The notes beneath the pieces were generated by a model that was not told where the DNA came from, did not search any database, and saw only the letters and a program-made list of their open reading frames with translations. A program made the translations under genes and the position numbers. From NCBI RefSeq assembly GCF_000308715.1, contig NZ_BAGH01000059.1, positions 1 through 53,852 of the forward strand: a stretch of 53,852 nucleotides of DNA, in the 5' to 3' direction. The stretch comes from Nocardia tenerifensis NBRC 101015 (lineage in GTDB: Bacteria > Actinomycetota > Actinomycetes > Mycobacteriales > Mycobacteriaceae). The number at the start of each line of letters is the position of its first letter. Position 1 is the first letter of the stretch. Positions 1-9,986 of the stretch are shown here, one piece after another.

Positions 1-44
1 ACCGCGCGTTTCGATGGGTGCCGTCAGTCAGCACGGCAACGAGA

Positions 45-1862
45 TCAGTTGAGTGCGGCGCGGACGATCTCCAAAGCCTTGCGCATGTCCTCACCCTCGA
101 TACGCATCAACGTGTCCTCATCCAACGACCGGGGATCGAGATCCTCATCCATCGCGAGACGGTATTCCCGTTCCTCCTCGGCACTCTCGATGACATTGCG
201 GATGAACCGCCCGTTGCCCGCGAGGTCGACGCCGCGACGCGGCAGTCCGCTCTGATCGGTGCGTTCGGTCGCGTACAGCTCCGCGCACGCTTCCCGCAGA
301 ATCTCGACCGCATCGTCCGACAGCGACGAATCACGCTTGCGGGCAATGAATTTGCCGATGTCGCGGAGTTCGTCGGGCGAGTACGAGTCGAACTTCACGC
401 GTTTGGCGAAGCGGGAGGCGAGACCGTCGTTGCTGGCGAGGAAGCGATCGATCTCGCCGTCGTATCCGGCGATGATCACCACCAGCCGGTCGCGGTCGTT
501 CTCCATGCGCGCGAGCAACGTGTCCACCGCCTCGCGGCCGAACGCGTCACCACCGGACAGCCCGGTCTGGATCAGCGTGTACGCCTCGTCCACGAACAGC
601 ACACCGTCCATGGCGGAGTCGATCAGCGCATTGGTCTTGATCGCGGTGGAACCCAGGTGCTGGCCGACGAAGTCCGAGCGCTTGGCCTCCACGACCTTGT
701 CGGTCTTGAGCAGCCCGAGACCGCAGTAGATCTTGGCGACCACGCGGGCGATGGTGGTCTTGCCGGTGCCGGGCGGCCCGGTGAAGGCCAGGTGCTGCCC
801 GCGCGGCATGCTGGTGAGCCCCTTCTCCGCGCGAATCTTGGCCATGGTCGCCGAGGACTGCAGCTTGGCGACCTGAACCTTCACCGCCGCCAAGCCGATC
901 TGCGCGTCGAGTTCCGCGCGGGCGGCGGCCAGGATAGCCTCGGCCCGGTCCTGGTGCTCCCGCTCGGCGGCCTCGTCCAGGGACGGCGCGGACGCGGGAT
1001 CCCAACGGTCGGTGCGGGATTCGATCTGCTCGCGGGTGGTGACCACGATGCGGAACGTCGGATCCTGCATGGCGCGCGCGTTCGAGGCGAAACCGGGCAC
1101 CTGGCTGTACACGGTCTCGAACAGCGACCGTGCCTCGTCCTCGTGTCCCTGCTCGCGCAGCGCGAGTCCGCGGCAGTACATGGCCGCGGTGCGGGCGGCC
1201 GGGATCGGGCCGCGCTCGGCGAGCTCGAGGCGGCGGGTCGCCTCGCCGAACAGGCCGAGATGCGCGCACGCGGTGCCGACCATCACGTGCGCGCCGACGG
1301 CCATGTACTGGTCCTGCCACTCCGCCGACCCGGCCAGTACCGCCATCACGTCGGGCCACAGCTGGGCGGTGAAGTACAGCACGCCGCGGGCGTAGGCGCA
1401 GACTCGGTCGTCGAGGACGCGGTCGGGATCGTCGGCGAGTTTCTTGCGGCGCTCGTCCAGCTCGTCGAGCACCTGCTGGGCCTCGTCGAACTGCCTGTCC
1501 TCGAGCAGGCGCATGGCCTGCGCGATCCAGATCTCGGTGAGGCCGGCGACCGGATAGTCGATGTACTGGCCGATCTGGCAGCGACCGGCCAGCTGGCGCG
1601 GCGGCAAGCCGAGTCTGCGTTGTTCACGCATCAGCGAGGTGGTCGAGGTGCGGTGCAGGTGCCGGAACACCTCGTTGGACTCGTCGCCCGCGGCGAGGCG
1701 GCCCAGCCACGCGTCGCACATGTCGGGGTCGAGCTCGGTGGCGCGGCGGAAGGCCACCTTGGCGTATTCGAGGTTCTTGGTGGCCTGCTGGCCGTCGACC
1801 ATCAAGCCCAACGACAGCACACCCGCATCGAAGACCTGTTGCGCTTGACGAATCGCTGACAT
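45..1862 (-). CDS. eccA: EccA-type AAA+ ATPase of a type VII secretion system
   Basis: Cytosolic ATPase thought to act as a chaperone that binds T7SS substrates and helps their release or export. The protein is 605 aa. An N-terminal helical, TPR-like half (about residues 1-280) is followed by a CbxX/CfqX-type AAA+ domain. Walker A is GPPGTGKT near residues 359-366 and Walker B is LFVDEAY near 421. The usual EccA length is about 570-630 aa. I chose the ATG at 1862 (MSAIRQAQ...) because the longer reading from 1973 adds 37 residues unlike the family. The gene is divergent from eccD across about 200 bp, which should hold both promoters. Family assignment is secure; which ESX type it belongs to is not decided here. 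Confidence 0.93.
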   Translation of the reverse strand: MSAIRQAQQVFDAGVLSLGLMVDGQQATKNLEYAKVAFRRATELDPDMCDAWLGRLAAGDESNEVFRHLHRTSTTSLMREQRRLGLPPRQLAGRCQIGQYIDYPVAGLTEIWIAQAMRLLEDRQFDEAQQVLDELDERRKKLADDPDRVLDDRVCAYARGVLYFTAQLWPDVMAVLAGSAEWQDQYMAVGAHVMVGTACAHLGLFGEATRRLELAERGPIPAARTAAMYCRGLALREQGHEDEARSLFETVYSQVPGFASNARAMQDPTFRIVVTTREQIESRTDRWDPASAPSLDEAAEREHQDRAEAILAAARAELDAQIGLAAVKVQVAKLQSSATMAKIRAEKGLTSMPRGQHLAFTGPPGTGKTTIARVVAKIYCGLGLLKTDKVVEAKRSDFVGQHLGSTAIKTNALIDSAMDGVLFVDEAYTLIQTGLSGGDAFGREAVDTLLARMENDRDRLVVIIAGYDGEIDRFLASNDGLASRFAKRVKFDSYSPDELRDIGKFIARKRDSSLSDDAVEILREACAELYATERTDQSGLPRRGVDLAGNGRFIRNVIESAEEEREYRLAMDEDLDPRSLDEDTLMRIEGEDMRKALEIVRAALN

Positions 1863-2060
1863 GCGGCGGAACCTAGCCGCAATACGCTGGCGCGTCACTC
1901 CGCGCGGGTTCCCGCGCACGCCGCATTCACCGGCGATTAACCGCGCGAATTCGCCTATGCCGCAGAACCGCACGTCGCCGCCCGCCCCGGGTTACGACTA
2001 GGCAAACTCACTGTTCGGACGATGCGACGAGCCGGCTCCGTTGTTAATTTCCCGAACGTG
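1863..2060. promoter_or_regulatory. Divergent eccA/eccD intergenic region
   Basis: A 198-bp gap between the start codons of the divergent eccA and eccD genes. Promoters for both core T7SS transcripts are expected here by position. I see no convincing -10/-35 pair, operator palindrome or riboswitch fold. An upstream in-frame ATG for eccD at 2022 lies inside it. Confidence 0.4.
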
Positions 2061-3515
2061 ATGGAGTCCACGGCGATCGAGCCGCAACTGTGCCGTGTCT
2101 CGGTGATCGGCGGCAACACCCAGGTGGACGTGGTGCTGCCCGCCACCATCCCGATCGCGAATTTCATCCCGGATGTGGTGGTGCTCATCGCTTCTCGCAA
2201 TCCCGACCTGTCCGAGCACGAGGACAACGGACCGCTCGCCGCCCAGCACTGGACCCTGGCCATGCCCGGCCGGACCGCGATCGACCCGGAACGCACGCTG
2301 ACCGAGGCCGAGGTGTTCGACGGCGACCTGCTCGTGCTGCGCGCGGTGGATTCGGTCGAGTCGCCGCCGCTGTTCGACGACGTGATCGACGCCGTCGCCC
2401 GGTTGACCGACGACTCCTTCCGCGGCTGGTCGGGTGAGGCGGCGGGGCGGGCCGGGATGGTCGGCGCGATCACGGCGGTGGTCGGCACGTGTTTTCTGCT
2501 GCTGTTCGCGGCGGCCCGCGGGTGGGGCATCGTGGCCGGGTCGGCGGGCCTCGGACTCGGCCTGGTGATCCTGATCGGTGCCGCGCTGGTCGCCAAGAAG
2601 TACTCGGCGACCGCGCCCGCTACCGTTCTCGCGCTGTGCGGCCTGCTCTTGATGGGAAGCGGCGCAGCGGCTTTCGTGCCCGGCCGCCCCGGCGCGCCGC
2701 ACCTGCTGCTCGGCTGCGCCGCCGTCCTGCTGCTCACGGTGATCGCGATGCGGGCGATCCCGGTGCGTTCGACCATGTTCACCGGCGTCCTCACGGTCGC
2801 GACATTCGGCACCGCCGCCGCGGGCACGGTGACGCTTTGGGACATCGCGCCCCTGCAGGTCGCGGCGGGCACCATCGTCTTCGCGCTGCTCGGCATCACC
2901 CTCGCTCCCCGTATCGCGGTGGCGTCGGCGCGGCTGCCGGTGCCGCCGGTGCCGACCGCGGGCGGCGCCATCGACCCTCGCGACCACGAACCGCGCCCGA
3001 CCATCGAGGGCATCGGCGCGATCGGCGCGACCGCGATTCCGTCGGCGGCCGGACTGGGCGAAAGGTCGAGGCAGGCCAACGACTTTCAATCCGGAATGAT
3101 CTTCGGCATCGTCGCGGTCACCGTGCTCGCGACCGTCGTGACCGTCGCCTCGGCCACCGAGCACCGCTGGCAGTGCGCGGCGCTCGCCGCCGCGGTCGGC
3201 GTCGTACTCGCCAGGCGCGGAAGGGCTTTCGCTGACCTGACGCAGGCGGCGGTGCTGGTAGCCGGTGGCTGTGCGGCCCTGATCGTTCCGGTCGTGCTGT
3301 GGGGGGTGCGGACACCGGAGCTCACCCTGCCCGCCGCGGGTGGGCTGCTGCTCGTCGCGGGGCTCGCCATGCTGATCGGGGTGGCGGGGCCGAATATGGA
3401 GGTGTCGCCGGTCGTGCAGCGCGCGGGCGAGATCTTCGAGTACGCCCTGATCTGCGTCATCGGCCCGCTCGTCTTCTGGATACTCGACATCTACGCCATT
3501 GCCCGTAATGCGTGA
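2061..3515 (+). CDS. eccD: EccD-type T7SS membrane channel subunit
   Basis: Integral membrane subunit that forms much of the membrane portion of the ESX core complex. The protein is 484 aa from the ATG at 2061, or 497 aa from 2022. The cytosolic ubiquitin-like N-terminal domain covers about residues 10-95 and starts with the conserved LCRVSVIGG stretch. From about residue 130 to the end there is a run of roughly ten to eleven hydrophobic membrane segments, as expected for EccD. I prefer the 2061 start because family members begin about ten residues before LCRVSV. No strong ribosome binding site supports either start. The stop overlaps the mycP start by 8 nt, so the two genes are probably translationally coupled. 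Confidence 0.92.
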   Translation: MESTAIEPQLCRVSVIGGNTQVDVVLPATIPIANFIPDVVVLIASRNPDLSEHEDNGPLAAQHWTLAMPGRTAIDPERTLTEAEVFDGDLLVLRAVDSVESPPLFDDVIDAVARLTDDSFRGWSGEAAGRAGMVGAITAVVGTCFLLLFAAARGWGIVAGSAGLGLGLVILIGAALVAKKYSATAPATVLALCGLLLMGSGAAAFVPGRPGAPHLLLGCAAVLLLTVIAMRAIPVRSTMFTGVLTVATFGTAAAGTVTLWDIAPLQVAAGTIVFALLGITLAPRIAVASARLPVPPVPTAGGAIDPRDHEPRPTIEGIGAIGATAIPSAAGLGERSRQANDFQSGMIFGIVAVTVLATVVTVASATEHRWQCAALAAAVGVVLARRGRAFADLTQAAVLVAGGCAALIVPVVLWGVRTPELTLPAAGGLLLVAGLAMLIGVAGPNMEVSPVVQRAGEIFEYALICVIGPLVFWILDIYAIARNA

Positions 3516-4887
3516 AGCCCGCAGTGTTTTCGTCGCCGCCCTTGCGCTGGTGCTGGCCGTCGCACCCGTCGGCTCAGCGCTCGGAATTCCACCGCCGGTG
3601 GTCGACCCGGGCTCGCTGGTCACGAATGCCCCAGTGGCGCCGCCTGTTCCATCGGAGCAACGGCTGCTGTGCTCGCAACCGACCTGGACCGGGCCCGCGC
3701 CGGTGGGAGTGCCCGCCGTGCAGAAGCTGCTCGGGCTCGAGCACGCCTGGCAGTTCAGCAGGGGCGAGGGCCAGACCGTCGCGGTGATCGACACCGGCGT
3801 CGCCCCGCACCCGCGGCTGTCGGTGCGGCCCGGCGGGGACTACGTCTCCGATTCGGACGGCACCGCCGACTGCGACGGGCACGGCACCCTGGTGGCGGGC
3901 ATCATCGCCGCACGGCCCGACGGCGGCGACGGATTCTCCGGCGTCGCGCCCGCGGCCGCGATCCTCAGCATTCGCCAGACCAGCCTGGCCTATCAGGCCA
4001 AGAACAGCTATCGCTCCGACGATCCCGGCGGGATGTCGGCGGGCGGCTACGGCACCGTCGACAGCCTCGCCAACGCGGTGGTGCACGCGGTCGACAGCGG
4101 CGCGACGGTCATCAATATGTCCGCGGTGTCGTGCCGGCCCGCGGGCGCCGACGCGGTGGACGGGCGGCTCGGCGCCGCACTGCGATATGCCTTCGAGCAC
4201 AACGTCGTCGTGGTCGCGGCGGCGGGCAATCTGCAGCAGCAGGGTGCGTGCAAGGACCAGAACGGAACCGCCGGTTGGGATGCGGTGCGGACGATCGCGA
4301 CACCGGCGTGGTTCTCGCCCTATGTCCTGTCGGTGGCGTCGGTGGAGCCCGACGGGTCGCCCTCGCCCTTCACCCTTTACGGCCCTTGGGTTTCCGTCGC
4401 CGCGCCGGGCAGCAATCTGATATCGCTGGACAGCACGCCGGGCGGCACCGGATTGGTCAACGGCACGCCGCAGGCCGACGGTCAGGTCGCGCCGGTGAGC
4501 GGCACCAGCTTCGCGAGCGCGTACGTCTCGGGTTTGGCGGCCCTGGTGCGCGCCCGCTTTCCAGACCTCTCCGCCCAGCAGGTGATGGACCGCATCGTCC
4601 GCACCGCCCACGCGCCGGGCAGCGGCCACGACGTCCGCACCGGCGCGGGCCTCATCGATCCGGTCGCCGCGCTCACCGCGGTGGTGCCGCCCGCCTCGGA
4701 TCGCGATCCGGCGCAGGGCGTTTCGATCGCCGGCCCGACGCCGCCCGCGTTCGTGAGCCCGTGGCCGCGGCGCATCGGCCTCGCGGGCGCGGTGAGCTGT
4801 TTGGCGCTGCTGGCGCTGGTGCTCACCCTGTCCATTCCGTTCCGGCGCGAACAGCGCAGGCCCCTCGTCCTGCCGGGCGACGACTAA
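3508..4887 (+). CDS. mycP: Mycosin, membrane-anchored subtilisin-like serine protease of T7SS
   Basis: Secreted S8 protease that belongs to ESX systems; it stabilises the complex and can process substrates. The protein is 459 aa with an N-terminal signal peptide (about residues 1-27). The catalytic triad is intact: Asp95 in VIDTGVA, His125 in DGHGTLVAG and Ser334 in GTSFASAY. A single C-terminal membrane helix (about residues 428-450) is followed by a short basic cytosolic tail, the usual mycosin plan. I chose the ATG at 3508, which overlaps the eccD stop by 8 nt, over the TTG at 3499. It lies between eccD and eccC in one operon. Confidence 0.93.
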   Translation: MREARSVFVAALALVLAVAPVGSALGIPPPVVDPGSLVTNAPVAPPVPSEQRLLCSQPTWTGPAPVGVPAVQKLLGLEHAWQFSRGEGQTVAVIDTGVAPHPRLSVRPGGDYVSDSDGTADCDGHGTLVAGIIAARPDGGDGFSGVAPAAAILSIRQTSLAYQAKNSYRSDDPGGMSAGGYGTVDSLANAVVHAVDSGATVINMSAVSCRPAGADAVDGRLGAALRYAFEHNVVVVAAAGNLQQQGACKDQNGTAGWDAVRTIATPAWFSPYVLSVASVEPDGSPSPFTLYGPWVSVAAPGSNLISLDSTPGGTGLVNGTPQADGQVAPVSGTSFASAYVSGLAALVRARFPDLSAQQVMDRIVRTAHAPGSGHDVRTGAGLIDPVAALTAVVPPASDRDPAQGVSIAGPTPPAFVSPWPRRIGLAGAVSCLALLALVLTLSIPFRREQRRPLVLPGDD

Positions 4888-4902
4888 CCGAAGGAATTGC
4901 CT

Positions 4903-7900
4903 GTGGGCACAAAGGGTTTCATCCGGCTGGCCAGAATCGCGCCCCCGCGCTCGCCGGGCGGCGAGGTCATTCTGAACGCACCGCCGGAGATCACCGCGCC
5001 GATCCCGGCGCCGCTGTGGCAGCGGTTGCTGCCGGTGGTGATGGTCGTCGCCATGGTGGGCATGATGGGGCTGATGTTCACCATGGGCGGCAAGTCCATG
5101 TTCAGCAACCCGCTCACCATGATGTTCCCGATGATGATGCTCATGTCCATGTTCGCCAGCCGGACGGGCGGGAGCGGCAAGAAGGCCGCCGAGCTCAACG
5201 AGGAACGCAAGGACTACTTCCGCTACCTCGACCAGTTGCGCCGCGACGTCCGCACCACCGGCACGGATCAGCGCGAGGCCCTGTTCTGGAGCCACCCGCA
5301 CCCGATCGACCTGCACGCGCTGATCGGCACCCGGCGGATGTGGGAGCGCAGGCCCTCCGATCCCGACTTCGGCCACATCCGGATCGGCGTCGGCAGTCAT
5401 CGCCTCGCCACCAAACTCGTGCGGCCGGAAACCGTTCCGCTGGAGGACCTGGAGCCGGTGGCGACGGTGGCGCTGCGGCGATTCGTCCGCACGCACTCGG
5501 TGGTGCACGGCCTGCCGACCGCCATCTCGTTGCGCGCGTTCCCCGCGGTGAACGTGGAGGGTCCGCGCGAGCACGGCCGGGCGCTGGTCCGGTCGATGCT
5601 CATGGAGCTGGCCACTTTTCACGGTCCGGACACCATGATCTTCGCGATCGTCACCGCCGATCCCGACGCCGAGGCGTGGAGCTGGACCAAATGGCTTCCG
5701 CACCTGCAACATCCACGCGACACCGATCGGATCGGGACCGCGCGCATGCTGTACGAGTCGTTGTCGGAACTGGAGACCTCGCTGTCGGAGGATCTTCTCG
5801 AACGCGGCCGGTTCCTGCGCAACGCGCCGACTACGGCGGGCAGACTGCACCTGGTCGTGGTGATCGACGACGGTTACGTCAGCGGTTCCGAACGCACCAT
5901 CAGCGACGCCGGGCTCGACTCGGTGACCGTGCTCGACCTGACCGCGCCGCAGACCGGCCTCGCGGTCCGGCGCGGACTTCAGCTGGTGGTCGAGGAGACG
6001 GTGATCGGCGCGCGCACCGGCGGGTCCGTGGAGAACTTCGCCGGTCCCGATCGCGTAAGCCTCGATGTCGCCGCCACTTTCGCGCGCGGCATGGCTCGCT
6101 ATCGGATCGCCACCAGCGCGCAGGTCGTCGACCTCGGCGCGGAGGTGAGCACCGATCCTGGGCTCATGGCGATGCTCGGCGTCGCCGATGCCGCGACCAT
6201 CGATGCGGACGCGGTGTGGCGGCCGCGGTCGGCCCGCGAGCGGCTGCGGGTGCCGATCGGCGTCACCCCCGACGGCACCCGGGTCGAGATCGACATCAAA
6301 GAGTCCGCCGAGAACGGCATGGGCCCGCACGGGTTGTGCATCGGCGCAACAGGTTCGGGCAAGTCCGAGTTCTTGCGCACGCTGGTGCTGTCGATGGTGA
6401 CCACCCACTCCCCTGATCTCCTGAACCTGGTGCTGGTCGACTTCAAAGGCGGTGCAACGTTTCTCGGGCTCGACCCGCTGCCCCACGTGTCCGCGGTGAT
6501 CACCAACCTCGAGGAAGAACTCTCGATGGTCGACCGCATGCGCGACGCGCTGGCCGGCGAGCTGACCCGCAGACAGGAACTGCTGCGGGCGGCGGGCAAC
6601 TTCGCCAACGTCACCGAGTACGAGAAGGCCCGCGCCAACGGCGCGCCGCTCGACCCGCTGCCCGCGCTGTTCATCATCGTCGACGAGTTCTCCGAATTGC
6701 TCTCGCAGAAACCGGATTTCGCCGAGCTGTTCGTGATGATCGGCCGGCTCGGCCGCTCGCTGCGGGTGCATCTGCTGCTGGCCTCACAGCGGTTGGAGGA
6801 GAACCGGCTGCGCGGCCTCGACTCGCATCTGTCGTACCGGATCGGGCTGCGCACGTTCTCGGCGGGCGAGTCCCGGCAGGTGCTCGGCATCACCGACGCC
6901 TATCACCTGCCCGCCCAGCCCGGTGCCGGGTATTTGAAGAGTGATTCGTCGGATCCGTTGCGGTTCAACACGACCTACGTGTCGGGGACGTACGTGCCGC
7001 CGGTCGCGGGGCGGGCGATCGGTCCGGCGGCGGCCGCGGCCGGGGCGGTCGACCTGTTCACCGCGGCCGCCGTCGAGGTCGTCGAGCCGAGTACGGAAGA
7101 GCAGCAACCCATCCCGGTGGAGCTGCCCGATCTCAGCGAACTCCTCGGCGAGGCGCCGCCCGCCGGGCCCGAGCGATCGCTGCTCCAGGTCGTGGTCGAC
7201 CGGCTGACCGGGCACGGCAGGCCCGCTCACCAGGTGTGGCTGCCGCCGCTCGACATCTCCCCCACCGTGGATATGCTTCTCCCCGAGCAGGATTGGCGTT
7301 CCGAGGCCAACCAGAACGGCAACCTGTGGCTGCCCATCGGCATCGTCGACAAGCCCTACGAACAGAAACGGGACGTGCTGGCCATCGATCTGGCCGGCGC
7401 CCAGGGCAACGTCGCGGTGGTCGGTGGTCCCCAGTCCGGCAAGTCGACCACGCTGCGCACCATCATCCTCGCGGCCGCCGCCACCCACACCCCGGAACAG
7501 GTGCAGTTCTACTGCCTCGACTTCGGCGGCGGCACGCTGGCCGCGCTGACCGGGCTGCCGCACGTCGGATCGGCGGCCGGACGCCTCGAGGGCGACCGGG
7601 TCCGGCGCACCGTCGCCGAACTCAGCGTGCTGCTGCGCAGGCGCGAGGCGCGCTTCCTGGAACTCAGCGTGGAGAACATGCGCGAATTCCGCAGGCAGAA
7701 GGCGGAATTGGCGCAGCTGCCCGCCGAACAGCGGGCCGCCAGTCCGCTCTCCGCCGACAACTTCGGCGACGTTTTCCTGGTGATCGACGGCTGGGCCGCC
7801 TTCCGCGAGGAGTTCGACCTGATCGAGGGCCAGGTGCTCGCGCTGGCGGCGCGCGGACTCTCCTACGGCATCCACCTCATGCTCGGCGCCAACCGGTGGG

Positions 7901-8934
7901 CCGAGATCCGGCCCAATGTGAAGGATCAGATCGGCACCAGGATCGAGCTGCGCCTCGGCGACCCGTCGGACTCGGAGATGGATCGCCGTGCGGCCGTGAA
8001 CGTTCCGATCAACCGCCCCGGCCGCGGCATGACCGGCGACAAGCTGCACATGCTCATCGCGCTCCCCCGCCTCGACACCGACGTGCGGCCCGATACACTC
8101 TCCGACGGCATCGCCGCCGCCAAGGCCGAACTCACCGACTTCTACGGCGAGCAGCGCGCACCGGGCGTGCGGATGCTGCCCGGCGAACTCGACCGCGACC
8201 AGGTGCTGGCCACCGCCCGCGAGATGGACATGCGCCTGGACAACAAACGGGTGCTGATCGGGCTCAGCGAGTCCGAGCTGGCACCGGTCGTGCTCGACTT
8301 CGAGGAATCGCCGCACCTGCTGGTCTTCGCCGATGTGGGCTGTGGAAAGACGACTCTTCTGCGCAATATCGCGCAGGGCCTCGTGGAAAACTCGCACCCC
8401 AACGAGGCGCGGGTCATCCTGGTCGACTATCGCCGCACCATGCTCGGCGCGATCGACGGACCGCACCTCGCCGGCTACTCCACCTCCGCCCAGACCTCCG
8501 TGCCCACGCTCAAGGAGGTCGCCGGGTTCGTGTCCCAGCGCCTGCCCGGTGCGGACATCACGCCCACCGAACTGCGTGAGCGCAGCTGGTGGACCGGCCC
8601 AGAGGTGTATGTGATCGTCGACGACTACGACATGGTCGCCTCCAACAACCCGCTGCTCCCACTGCTGGATCTCCTGCCGCAGGCGCGCGACATCGGGCTG
8701 CACGTCATCATCGCCCGCCGCTCGGGTGGCGCGGCGCGCGCCCTCTACGATCCGGTGTTGGGGCCGATGAAGGATATGTCGGTGGACGGGATTCTGATGA
8801 GCACGCCGAAAGATGAGGGCGTCTTGCTCGGGGATGTTCGGCCGGCGCAGTATCCGCCTGGGCGTGGGCTGTTGGTGTCGCGGACGCGTGGGCGCGATCT
8901 CATCCAGATCTGCCACCTGCCGGACGTGGGGTGA
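4903..8934 (+). CDS. eccC: EccC, FtsK/SpoIIIE-type ATPase motor of T7SS
   Basis: Central motor ATPase of the ESX translocon; it binds substrate signals and drives export. The protein is 1343 aa in one chain, unlike the split EccCa/EccCb of ESX-1. Two N-terminal membrane helices lie near residues 40-85, followed by a DUF-type stalk and three FtsK-like ATPase domains. The Walker A lysines are K487 (GATGSGKS), K847 (GGPQSGKS) and K1149 (ADVGCGKT). Walker B-like strands are LVLVDFKGG, FYCLDFGGG and VILVDYRR. The GTG at 4903 is preferred over the TTG at 4897: it has AAGGA seven bases upstream and gives the family start MGTKGFIRL. Only 15 nt separate it from mycP. Confidence 0.95.
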   Translation: MGTKGFIRLARIAPPRSPGGEVILNAPPEITAPIPAPLWQRLLPVVMVVAMVGMMGLMFTMGGKSMFSNPLTMMFPMMMLMSMFASRTGGSGKKAAELNEERKDYFRYLDQLRRDVRTTGTDQREALFWSHPHPIDLHALIGTRRMWERRPSDPDFGHIRIGVGSHRLATKLVRPETVPLEDLEPVATVALRRFVRTHSVVHGLPTAISLRAFPAVNVEGPREHGRALVRSMLMELATFHGPDTMIFAIVTADPDAEAWSWTKWLPHLQHPRDTDRIGTARMLYESLSELETSLSEDLLERGRFLRNAPTTAGRLHLVVVIDDGYVSGSERTISDAGLDSVTVLDLTAPQTGLAVRRGLQLVVEETVIGARTGGSVENFAGPDRVSLDVAATFARGMARYRIATSAQVVDLGAEVSTDPGLMAMLGVADAATIDADAVWRPRSARERLRVPIGVTPDGTRVEIDIKESAENGMGPHGLCIGATGSGKSEFLRTLVLSMVTTHSPDLLNLVLVDFKGGATFLGLDPLPHVSAVITNLEEELSMVDRMRDALAGELTRRQELLRAAGNFANVTEYEKARANGAPLDPLPALFIIVDEFSELLSQKPDFAELFVMIGRLGRSLRVHLLLASQRLEENRLRGLDSHLSYRIGLRTFSAGESRQVLGITDAYHLPAQPGAGYLKSDSSDPLRFNTTYVSGTYVPPVAGRAIGPAAAAAGAVDLFTAAAVEVVEPSTEEQQPIPVELPDLSELLGEAPPAGPERSLLQVVVDRLTGHGRPAHQVWLPPLDISPTVDMLLPEQDWRSEANQNGNLWLPIGIVDKPYEQKRDVLAIDLAGAQGNVAVVGGPQSGKSTTLRTIILAAAATHTPEQVQFYCLDFGGGTLAALTGLPHVGSAAGRLEGDRVRRTVAELSVLLRRREARFLELSVENMREFRRQKAELAQLPAEQRAASPLSADNFGDVFLVIDGWAAFREEFDLIEGQVLALAARGLSYGIHLMLGANRWAEIRPNVKDQIGTRIELRLGDPSDSEMDRRAAVNVPINRPGRGMTGDKLHMLIALPRLDTDVRPDTLSDGIAAAKAELTDFYGEQRAPGVRMLPGELDRDQVLATAREMDMRLDNKRVLIGLSESELAPVVLDFEESPHLLVFADVGCGKTTLLRNIAQGLVENSHPNEARVILVDYRRTMLGAIDGPHLAGYSTSAQTSVPTLKEVAGFVSQRLPGADITPTELRERSWWTGPEVYVIVDDYDMVASNNPLLPLLDLLPQARDIGLHVIIARRSGGAARALYDPVLGPMKDMSVDGILMSTPKDEGVLLGDVRPAQYPPGRGLLVSRTRGRDLIQICHLPDVG

Positions 8935-9124
8935 GGGGTTGACCGAGGCGGTCGGCTGCGACGGGCAGTTGGCGACGGCCGCTTATGGTCGGCTTCGCCG
9001 ATTCTTGTCCGGAAGAATAGGTCGTCAGGTAAGGCGGCGGTGGTGTTTGCCCCGGTGATGTCTACATCGCCTGTGGCGCAGGACATCCCGTGGGCGAGGC
9101 CGACAGGGTGTGGGGTAGGTCGAG
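8935..9124. other. Gap downstream of eccC
   Basis: 190 bp between the eccC stop and the decayed transposase. I see no gene, clear terminator hairpin or repeat. The left end of the insertion sequence relic may lie here, but I could not identify its inverted repeat. Confidence 0.3.
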
Positions 9125-9888
9125 GTGTTGGCGTCGAGACTCGGTGCCCTGCCGCCTGCGCCGCCTTTGCGTTTACGGTTGGCGATCTGATCGGCCCGCT
9201 CCGGAATCACGACTTTGTTTCGCCTGCGCCGCAGAAGCTTCCGGTTCGCCCTCGACGAGTACGCCTTGTCACCGATCGACTCGTCAGGGGTCGTGCGTGG
9301 CGCCCCGCCGCCGAGCGAGGCACCACAACACTGTCGAGCACCTCCGGCAACATCGGGCTGTCGGTGGCCTGACCGGGCGTCACGAGCACGGCCAGACCGT
9401 GCCCGTTGCCGTCGGTTACCAGATGTGCTTTGGTGGTGAGCCCGCCGCGGGAACGGCCGATCGCATGGTCGGCCGGTTCGTCGCACAGATTCTTGTAATT
9501 CGACCGGCCCCCTGTAGGTTCGCGCCGTGCTGGTGCACCCGCATGATCGAGGAGTCGATCGAGGTCACCCAATCCGATTGCCGGTGGCATCAGCCAGGGT
9601 CAGCAACGCAGTCAGCACCCGATCCCAGGTGCCGTCACCGGCATAATGGCGGTGCCGCTTCCAGACCGTCTGCCACGGCCCGAACACCTGCGGCAGGTCC
9701 CGCCACGGGATCCCGGTCCGCAACCGATACAACATGGCTTCGACCACCCTGCGGTTGTTGGCGAAGTGACGTCCCACGCGGCCTTGTGATTTCGGGAGCA
9801 GCAGCTCCAGCAACTCCCACTGCTCATCCTTCAGCACCTTATACCGATCACCAACCGCCGAGACCACGGTTGATAGTGGAATCCACAC
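9125..9888 (-). pseudogene. Decayed IS5-family (two-ORF type) transposase
   Basis: Reading leftward, an N-terminal part (9565-9888) carries the typical segments EQWELLELLLPKS, RLRTGIPWRDLP and FGPWQTVWKRHRHY of IS5-type transposases. The DDE core continues in another frame with SSIMRVHQHGANLQG near 9540, then in a third with GRSRGGLTTKAHLV near 9450, and finally shifts again to ESIGDKAYSS near 9280. The C-terminal third after DANT (near 9140), where the ERGF and RYDK motifs should sit, is missing. One frame change is normal in this group as programmed frameshifting. Several changes plus the lost C-terminus mean that this copy is dead. Exact element ends were not found. Confidence 0.75.
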
Positions 9889-9986
9889 GGCGGCTCGCCT
9901 GATGACCGGGTGCCGAAAAGCGTTGGACGGCGTGGCGGATACCGGACAGGATGACAGCCGACTGTCGTGGTGGGAGGTGCTTGCTG

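Noticed and set aside
18..1859. 613-residue open frame opposite eccA
   Set aside because: It is the antisense shadow of eccA; its protein has no known motifs, while the minus strand has clear AAA+ motifs.
1998..3794. Long minus-strand frame opposite eccD and mycP
   Set aside because: Antisense of two well-recognised genes; composition is that of a G+C-rich shadow frame.
3669..6416. 915-residue plus-strand frame
   Set aside because: Alternate frame of mycP and eccC, full of Arg and Gly, no start signal.
3574..6771. 1065-residue minus-strand frame
   Set aside because: Histidine- and arginine-rich shadow of mycP and eccC with no domain.
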